NCBI RefSeq assembly: GCF_040954835.1
Contig: NC_090704.1
Coordinates: forward strand, 13,537,501-13,601,500
DNA: 64,000 nt
DNA from: Lepisosteus oculatus
Taxonomy: Eukaryota; Chordata; Actinopteri; Semionotiformes; Lepisosteidae
Reading direction: 5' to 3'
Each line of letters starts with the position of its first letter. Positions within the stretch are counted from its first letter, which is position 1. Shown piece after piece: positions 55,800 to 64,000 of the stretch. Below the pieces are notes generated by a model. It was not told the origin of the DNA. It did no database searches and worked only from the letters and a program-made list of their open reading frames with translations. Both the position numbers and the translations under genes were made by a program.

Positions 55800-56530
55800 A
55801 ATAATAATAATAAAAAGGTGGCTTCTCAAAACGCTTTACAGGATGACAACAACAATAAATAAGAAGAAGACACAAGATAAAACACAATTACAATATAAAG
55901 AGACCGTGGATGGTGGTACTAAGAAAAGCAGAAGGGTGAAGAACGAAACCAGTTAAGTAAAGGCTTTTCTGAAGAAGAGGGTTTTGAGTCTGGATTTGAA
56001 GGAGTTTAGAGAAGGTGACTCCCTGATTTCCTTGGGGAGAGAGTTCCAGAGCTTGGGGGCATAACAGGAGAAGGCCCGGTCATCCATACAATGTAGACGG
56101 GCTTGGGGGACAGTAAGGAGAGCAGAATTAGAAGAGCGAAGGTTGCAAGGTGGGGAGTATGGTGATAATAGTTCAGACAGGTACTGAGGTGCCAAGCCAT
56201 GCAGAGCCTTATAGGTGAGCATGAGGATTTTAAAGTCTACACGGAACTTGACCGGAATCCAGTGCAAGGACTCCAGGATAGGAGTAATGTGAACACTTGC
56301 ACTAGACCTGGTCAGGATTCTGGCTGCTGAATTTTGAACATACTTAAGTTTGTTTAGAGTAGATTTAGATACCCGAGCGAGTAGAGCATTACAGTAGTAA
56401 ATTCGAGAGAATACAAATGTGTTGATCAGCTTTGCAGCCACAGTTAGTGATAGCATAGGGCGTAGTCTAGCGGTATTTCTGAGGTGAAAAAAAGATGTTT
56501 TGACAGTATGCTGCACATGTGGATCGAATG
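55800..56530 (-). mobile_element. L2/Rex1-like LINE 3' end with reverse transcriptase C-terminus
   Basis: The frame 56516-55953 (187 aa) encodes the C-terminal part of a LINE reverse transcriptase: KLINTFVFSRIYYCNALLA, LNKLKYVQNSAARILTRSS, ITPILESLHWIPVKFRVDFK, LTYKALHGLAPQYLSELL, and APKLWNSLPKEIRESPSLNS. The 3' tail follows. It is 5'-truncated, the usual outcome for LINEs, and its frame is uninterrupted, so it is fairly young. Confidence 0.85.
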
Positions 56531-56699
56531 TTAAGCCATTTTGGCTACATTCAATTCAGCTTAACTTTTCTCAATGAACAAAATGATTTTCAAACATTTT
56601 CAAATGTATGATTACCAGCAGGCATGAGAAAATAAACTCTTTAATTTAATTTAACTATTTAATTTAACTCTTCAGATGCTGGTTTAACATAAAAACCTT

Positions 56700-56745
56700 C
56701 CAGATACATCAAACCTCCAGTTCCAGGACTGGACACCCTTGATGA
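56700..56745. mobile_element. hAT-like MITE fragment
   Basis: CCAGTTCCAGGACTGGACAC is a sequence type common in nonautonomous hAT ends. Weak evidence. Confidence 0.25.
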
Positions 56746-57169
56746 ATCTTTAAAAGTCTTTGCACCCAATGTTAAGAGTCCATCAGCTCTAGCTCAACAT
56801 TAAATAACATAGTTAACAGCTAGGATTTAAATGTAGGGTAATTTGCAGGAGGGGAAAGGCAGATACCAAATGTCATCCTCAAAGCTGTACTTGTGTTCAT
56901 GTCACAGGAAGTTGCATTTAATGAAAAACAAATTCACTTCCCCTATATAGAAGCCAATATATTTGTATTGTCAACTAATAAAAGTGAGTTCTCACATTTA
57001 TGCAGTGCTTTCTAATCCAAATTATTGAAATGTCTTTACATATAAAAGGAAACACACTTCATTATCCACTGAAGAGCAATATCCACCTCAAAGGTTCCAC
57101 AGATCTAATATGCCAGATGCCAAACTACACCACAAGTCAAATAGAGAAATAAAAAATTACTTCACCAAT

Positions 57170-57480
57170 TGAATTAGGGGCCAATGTTTGAAAGACCAGA
57201 ATGATCTAGTCCAGAGTAGGATTTAGCCAGGACACCAGGCTTGAGGCACCTTCTTGCACATACGAAATCTTTAATGACACAGATTTCAGAACTTTGTTTT
57301 AATTTTTCATCTGAAAAATAGTCCGTTCTACACAGTCTTCTCAGTTACCCTAATGGAATTATTATTCAGAGGAGAGTGTCACCTACTGGTCCACCAACAT
57401 GATTTACAACTGGTCCACCAACATGATTTACAACAGCAACTTTTAACTTATAACTTATAGGGATCCGATCTCAATCCCGA
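57170..57480. mobile_element. Interspersed repeat, family C
   Basis: Contains GGATTTAGCCAGGACACCAG, TTTTTCATCTGAAAAATAG and GTGTCACCTACTGGTCCACC, parallel to 47340-47590. Confidence 0.45.
57387..57434. repeat. 24-bp tandem duplication
   Basis: TGGTCCACCAACATGATTTA plus CAAC occurs twice in direct succession within the family C repeat. Confidence 0.85.
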
Positions 57481-60400
57481 CCTCAACCAGTTCTACTTAA
57501 CTTCTAAAATCCTTTGAGAGCAAGCTATAAGATTGTGTGTTGTTTTCAGAATCAGAATGTACTTTATTGTCCACATACAGAGGAACATTTCCTTTGTCCT
57601 CACTTAGACACCAAAAAAAGAGGACATAGAACATTCAGTGGATTTTAAAGATGTAAAATATTGACATAATGTGAGCTGTATGCATAAATATCTCATCAAT
57701 GCAATGCTGGGCAGGAGTTTAAAAGAGTAATGGTACTTGGAATTAATTACTTCTTAAAAATGTTTTCTGTGACCTTTGGTACTCTTTGAAACATTGTCCA
57801 GTTTTTATTTTCTCAAAGTGGGATTGTAGTGGATGTGAAGCATCATTTACTATTAACAGCTTTCCTATATACATTACACTCCTAGCATTGATTTGGTTAA
57901 TCTGATTCCGTTTCTGACCAATAACTTTTCTGCCTATGTTTACAATCCTATTTTTCACAATGTACAGTAAACTCTGCTTTATTAATGTGTTTATCTGGAG
58001 ACAATTTAAAACTGTTTTTAGTCTTCCTGATGCTTCTTGGCATGTGGCAGGTAAAGTATGAGATATAATTCTCATAAGCTGAATAGAGCAGAGAATGTCT
58101 GTTCAACTCTTTAGTTTCAAAGAGGCACTTAAAGGAAAATGTGTGTTGGATAATTAATATTTAAGCAACTTTTAAAAGTCACAGCAGGTTAGAAAGAGAT
58201 CAACATGAAGTTGTTAAATTGAGTATTAAAGAGATCACAGTTAATGATCATGGCAGCTGATCACATATTAGTGTCTTACAAAATCACATTTTACAAAGTA
58301 ATTTTTAATTGCCTGCCTAATAGTAAAACGTGCTTTAGTACTTCATAGTGCATGACAATTCAAGTTTAGCTGCATAAACCATTTACATGTAAAATGAAAT
58401 GCAAATACAAACTTATATTTTAATTTTTTTCCATTAAAAGTTCAATATTATTTGTATATCCAGTGGAGGTTTGGACTATAGAATAAGAGGCTTAGTAACC
58501 TGTTAAGTTTTATTACATATATAAAATGGTAAATGATTATATGAATCAATAGATACTGTACAGTATATAAGCAGAAAATATATACATCTGTCTTTCAGAA
58601 AGGTATTATGGAAGATTTAAAATCATACGGTATGTGTTTAATTTTATTAAACTATATTTAGCTCCAGGAACTACATGCATTGTTCCAGATTACTTGGGAG
58701 AATAACCTAGGGAAAGTAGAATAGAAAACAATGAAAGTAACAATAGTCATACACAAAGTAGTAATGAACACACACAAACCTATAAAAATATACTTGTGAT
58801 CAACAATGGAAAAAAAAAGGCTGCTTTTACCTGCAGAATTTTTGTCCCATATCCCAGAGAACACCAGATTAGAAGCTCAAAAAAATAATCATCTTCTAAA
58901 AAAGTTCTAGCTACTAAGTTTTATCTAGAAAAAAAAAACTCTAGTTAAATTCTTTAGTACATATTTGAATTGTTATATACTGTATCATTCTTATCCTCCA
59001 AACTCTTTTCATTTCTCATACAGATACTGTAAATAATTAGAGCATGTATTTCAGTTAGTCACTATGTATATGTAAGAAGAGAAGTTAACATGTTTACAAG
59101 GTCTTCACATGATACAACGTTCATCAAATTTCACTACAAATTTACTTAACCTTTCCAGTATTATTACATAAAAAAAATATTCTCTAACATCACCAATTCA
59201 AAAAATAATACTTTACTGTAATTCAGCCTTTATAATATTCTATTTAATTGGAGTTGCCCGTTTGGGTATTTAAGCATCTGGAAGTTCTGATTTGTACAGC
59301 ATATAATGACTGAGTGAGCAACACCTAATTTAATAATGGGTGACAAAAGATGAGACTAAAAAGGACATGATAATGGCTCATTCTTCAAGATCTGAAACCA
59401 AGTTTCTTCATGCATGTAAGGATTGTGTGCACATGCTTTTCTGAAGCTCAGCTATTAAAGTGTCCATGCCCATGTTGAATTATTTTCATTAGCAACTTTT
59501 GCATTTGGTAACCAAAACACAAAATGTTCTCTCTCAGTGCACGGTTATCATAAACACTTCCATTTTTGTCATGAACACAAGTCTGGATGTCTTCAAGACT
59601 GATTACAGGTTCCAGCAACAAAAGCATGATTATTAAACACTGCCTTAAGGTTGTTAAACCTTTAAATAGAGTTAGAAGGTTTTTGCCATTATTGTTGTTC
59701 TTTTTCAGAAGCAATAAAATCTATTTTTGAATGTCTGTCACAGAGGAAAAGAAAACAGTCATAATTCAGTTTCACTTTTATTTTAATTACATTTCAAGAA
59801 ATTAACACACTAAAGGGAAACCAGCAGAAGGTATCTTTATGTTTCCTGTCTGTCTGTACAGTGCAGAATTCCGTTTCTCGGGCAAAAAGCTGAGTAGGAC
59901 AGCAATTATCATTACAAAGGCAACAACCTCAGTCTCAATGATACTGTAGTCTAGCACTCTTCAGAGCAGCATTCTGGCCACTGAGTGACACCTTCATGCT
60001 AATTATTCTTACTTTCATATAATTACAGACCCTTCAATGTTTAAATTGCCTGGGATACATTTTCCAAAAGAATTCAAAATTAGGGTTTTGTTCATGTATG
60101 GCTTATGGAAAAAGATTAGAATAAAGGCACAAGGAAGAATAAAACAACTTTTAAGAGTGCCCTAGGTAGAGCAATAGAAAATATAATATTTTTAAAATCA
60201 AGGTTTGTATACAGCATGAGTAGGGCGAAGCTGTTACCTCTTTCTCCGAGGTGGAGTGGGTTTTCTAAATGCCTTGCCTCCCACCCAGTCATCCTACACT
60301 TCTGCACTCTGTCCTGCTTTAAGGCTATCTCATCACAAATTATTGGCAGAAAGAGGGCTTTCGTCCAGTTATATTAGATATCACAAATGTTACCAGAGAA

Positions 60401-63400
60401 AGCAAAATAAAAGTATGCATGAGTGGGCTTAAGAATGATTAAACTCATATTTAGTAGCTGAATCATAGCTTCTTCTGAACCTTTGATAGAATGATTAGAA
60501 CAACAAACTCCAGTAGTTTCAAAAATTATACTCTATGCAAAAGAAAGGTAAGCTTTAAATTGTAGAAATTTAAAATATTAGAACTGACACAACACAAGAA
60601 ACCGACATGTCCATTGAAACATTTTCACAAGCAAGAGAATTAGAAATTTTATTTTCTTAAAGATATTTTTTATTTTACCAGCAAAGATGTCCGAACTTTC
60701 CCGATGAAACACATTGGCATCTAAGTTAATTCTTTAAAAGTGCTGTCTGTTGGAGCATTTGCACTTTTTATGGAAGCTTTGTCTTTCATTTAATTTAAAT
60801 TGTAGTTGAATAAATGTAATGTCAATGAATAAATCAATGTTCTATCTTTGCAGTTGTTTGATATAAATTAAATGGTGCAGTATGGGTAGCCAATAGGACC
60901 TAATGAAAACCAAATAATAATGGTATTTATCAGTCTAGCAATTTGGTCTCTTCTGCATACTCATAATTTTTCAGGATATTGTTTCTGTTGCACTTGACCA
61001 TATTCCCACACTACCTTGTGCTAACTTTTTAAGTAAGAACAATTTATTTCCAAATCCAATCCATCAGACGTATCTCAGATTTCTACAAAGACATTCACTA
61101 TCAGCAATTCAGTAGAAAAGTACAAATCTAAACAAAACTCAATATGTAGTTTTGTTTAAAATGATATCAGCTTTCAAAATACATTGTGATGGCTGGATAT
61201 TTTAATTTGTTTTATGGAAAAACAATGTTTATTAATGTCCTTTGACAAAAATTTCACAAACAAGATTTTCATAGCACATCAAAGAAGTGCAAACATCTGG
61301 AAGACAAATCTGATAAATGACATCGGAAGATGATGGTCCATTAGCATTGCTTATACTCTCTTCCAACTTGCATAAAAAAATGAATCAATTTACCAACAAA
61401 GCAAGTTAAAAGTACAATGCTTATGAAACATAGTAGTACATTAAAAAGTAGATTTCAGTCGCAAATAGCCAAATTCACATATAACCAAGTCCAGAAATAT
61501 ACCATTGTATAATGTTATGTATATACAGTATATACTATATATGTATGATTAAAAGACATTAGTAATCCTCACTTATTTGATAGTTAAACTATTAATGCAT
61601 TGTCTTTAAGTTCATCTAAATACTATTGATCAACTGAAAGAAACAACTAATCACAAAAGGGATTGCTATCAGTTAAAATAAAGAGCATGAATCCCTCCTC
61701 CGCAGCCAAGAGATGCCTACACATTCTCTCTAGGCACATCCCACTGTAATGAAACTGTCAGTGTGTTACACTTGGGCAAGCCACAGCTCACAGCCTTTGG
61801 TCTCCTCAGAAACATGGTACATTCAAATGAGGAGTCGAACACCTCCCAGGGCTGTATTGTCCCAACCACCTGCCGCTAATTAACAGAAGACTGTTCTATC
61901 AGCGGAGGAAATTTAATTCCTGATGTGCCAGTGACCCTGTCCTCTATCAGTTAGGTGCTTCTGACCAAAGAAGTGCTTACAGCACAACTAGTCCAATTCC
62001 CAGCAGGACACATAGTCTGAATCCTGCCCAACTATATCTCTTTCCATCTTGAACCTGCTCTGCTGTCAGCACCCCACCTGTCCTCTACCAAGCACCAGAC
62101 CAGTGGCACAGAACTAAAACCCCCTGTCTGATAACCCAGCATGGCAGCGCATCCACCCTGCCCAGATCAGCCCTGACAGCTGTGCTCATCTAAAGTCCAG
62201 ATCAGCCTTTCTGTTAACACCTGTTCTTACGTCAATCTCTTGCCAGCCTGCTCTCCGACCTCCTTCGGCAATCTCCGTCTGCTCTCGTCTCTCGCCTGCA
62301 CTGGGCTCAGGCTTCTGGATTTTTCAGCCTGTCAGCAAGACGCGGCTTTCTCCATCTGCTCGCTGCGTCATAACACAGTGAGCCTGTAAAGACTGTAAAG
62401 TCTGTAAAGTCATCTCCAGCCTGTCATTTCCCTTGCCCCAGATACATAACTGGAAACATTGTTTGTTAGAATGTAAAAATGACCCAACATTGAGATAAAG
62501 GTTGCCGGGTAGTGGGCACTTGGGCAAGCATAGGGAAAGACTCCCTCACTCACAGGCTCACAGGATTGCTAGATTCATCTTACAGTCCCGGACTGTAGCC
62601 CCATTAATTTGAAAGTTGCACTTAATGACCTTCGGCTCAGTTTCATCCCACTCTGCTCTTCTTCCACATAAGACCTCATTGGTCAGACTGAATCACAAAT
62701 AAGCAAATTCTCAAAAATTAATTTTCTGATGTCAAGACCCTGCTGTACTTCAAGTATCTTGATATATTCTCTGAGTTACAATGCTGATGCTGAAGGTTTA
62801 ATTATCATCTTGTACTAATGTTGGCAGTAATTGCCATTTTTTGCTTTTTATAAATTTCTGAGCAAACTGAAGTCCAGCTTAGGCTGTGATCACATGTGCA
62901 GTTCAAGTTTGTCTCAATTTCTTTCCTGTCATGTACATCTACTAAAAACCTAATAATGAAACAACTTTAATTAATTTCTCACATTACTGTGAGTATAATA
63001 CAGTATTAACTCTCTTTTAACCCATTAAAATCTCTCCTGTAAGAAACTGGTAGCCTTTACTTACATTCCCCACTGAGGCCACACAACAGTGCTTCAGAAA
63101 AAGGAGACTCAAGGTAATATCCCATTGAATAGGACCTGTCTGATATCCTTAATGTTTCCTTATCCTTGCCAGGAGTAGCAATTCACTTCAGCTGAAGGAA
63201 AGCTTCAGGAAGGAGTGTTTTTTGTGAAGGAGATGGGAAAGAAATGAATAAACTATGCTAACCAATAATGCTGTAAGACTGTCATATACAGGTACTGTAA
63301 GTGAAAGGAACTCATTAATCTCCATGAGACAATGTATTTGTGCATCTTCAGCTAAGAAGCAGATCACCTACATTCTATAAGGGCAAACAAAACACTGAGA

Positions 63401-64000
63401 GTGTTTCTGCTCAAGGTAATTTGCCCAATATAAAGAGACCACCTAAAATTGTTCTTCCATGATGACCCTGTCTCATCGCATAGTGCTAGAAAATGAGTTG
63501 CAGTTCAATTTTGTTTTCATAGAAAAGGAATTAGGTTCTGCTTTACATTTTTAAATTAATATTCGATATCTACAGTTTTTGCAGGGAGGAAATGATAGGG
63601 AGCTCTTTTACACTTTCAAAAAAGCAGAGACAAATTTATCTTGCAGTTTGTGATCTAGATGTACTGTCATCATTTATGGAACCACTGATACTCTTTTAGT
63701 ATGTAGCTGCGTTCTGTCACTATGTGAGATCTAAAAATGGGAAACTCTGAGATCTTTTTCATGTTCATTACTTTCATAGTGACTGCTTGCGTTTGCTAAT
63801 ATCCTTAATACCATAAATGTGTTCCTTATTGGTTATAGGGAGATGGGGCTTTACAGCCTTAAAAAATCACTATCTCATACACATGCTTTGGATTTTCTGT
63901 GCCAATCCTATTTAGTCACAGTTATTATCACAGGTCAAAGTTCTAAATATTCTAAATGAGATTTCATTTTGGTCCTGTAATTGGTGTCAGGATATTTAAT

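Larger units (their letters stand above)
49342..64000 (-). other. Probable SGIP1 first intron
   Basis: I searched the - strand for the expected ATGATGGAAG plus donor and did not find it. No protein family appears on either strand, only repeats. The first coding exon and promoter probably lie beyond 64000. Confidence 0.5.

Noticed and set aside
63440-63460. ATGGAAG on the - strand as the missing first SGIP1 exon
   Set aside because: It is followed by AACAAT rather than a GT donor, and no second ATG or suitable context is present.
1-64000. CRISPR arrays, bacterial-type operons, riboswitches
   Set aside because: No regularly spaced repeats, no compact gene arrangement; the splice structure shows a vertebrate nuclear genome.

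Overview
This window is vertebrate nuclear DNA: AT-rich, sparse in exons, with GT-AG introns, long introns and many interspersed repeats. Four protein-coding genes can be reconstructed exon by exon, in the order DNAI4 (WDR78, + strand, 3' end only), INSL5 (+), DYNLT5 (TCTEX1D1, - strand) and SGIP1 (- strand, running to 49.3 kb or beyond). As I recall, the same genes are neighbours on human chromosome 1p31, which supports the individual identifications. The repeat mix (Tc1 transposon, tRNA-derived SINEs, L2/Rex1-like LINE tails, hAT-type MITEs) points to a ray-finned fish. Several families resemble ones I associate with gar, bowfin, sturgeon or bichir genomes, so a non-teleost is my guess; that is inference, not proof.

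Layout. 1-2318: last three exons and 3' UTR of DNAI4. 2319-4980: intergenic, nothing coding seen. 4985-7202: INSL5, with CCAAT and TATA boxes, two exons and poly(A) signals. 7203-8235: convergent intergenic DNA plus the DYNLT5 3' UTR. 8236-12.9 kb: DYNLT5, four coding exons (177 aa) and a 5' UTR exon. 12.9-18.6 kb: no gene recognised; part must be SGIP1 3' UTR. 18576-49341: 23 coding exons of SGIP1, together encoding 823 full codons' worth of protein (about 826 aa once the missing first exon is added). 49342-64000: probably the first SGIP1 intron, with repeats only.

All exon joins were checked by reading frame: the phases match at every junction, and the coding sums are divisible by three for INSL5 (333 nt) and DYNLT5 (534 nt); SGIP1 gives 2471 nt plus an expected 10 nt in the missing first exon.

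Most interesting: SGIP1 contains a textbook U12-type AT-AC intron (45955-46649) and a run of very small exons, including two 12-nt microexons that each encode RRSP, and two 25-nt exons. A 200-bp insertion with a 12-bp target duplication contains a perfect 76-bp-arm snapback palindrome (27992-28191). A (CAAA)n microsatellite serves as the upstream part of the acceptor region of the last SGIP1 exon. A hAT-type MITE with a perfect 8-bp target duplication lies about 300 nt past the SGIP1 stop. A nearly intact Tc1 element has one frameshift. I found no CRISPR, no operon-like system and no clearly novel multi-gene system.
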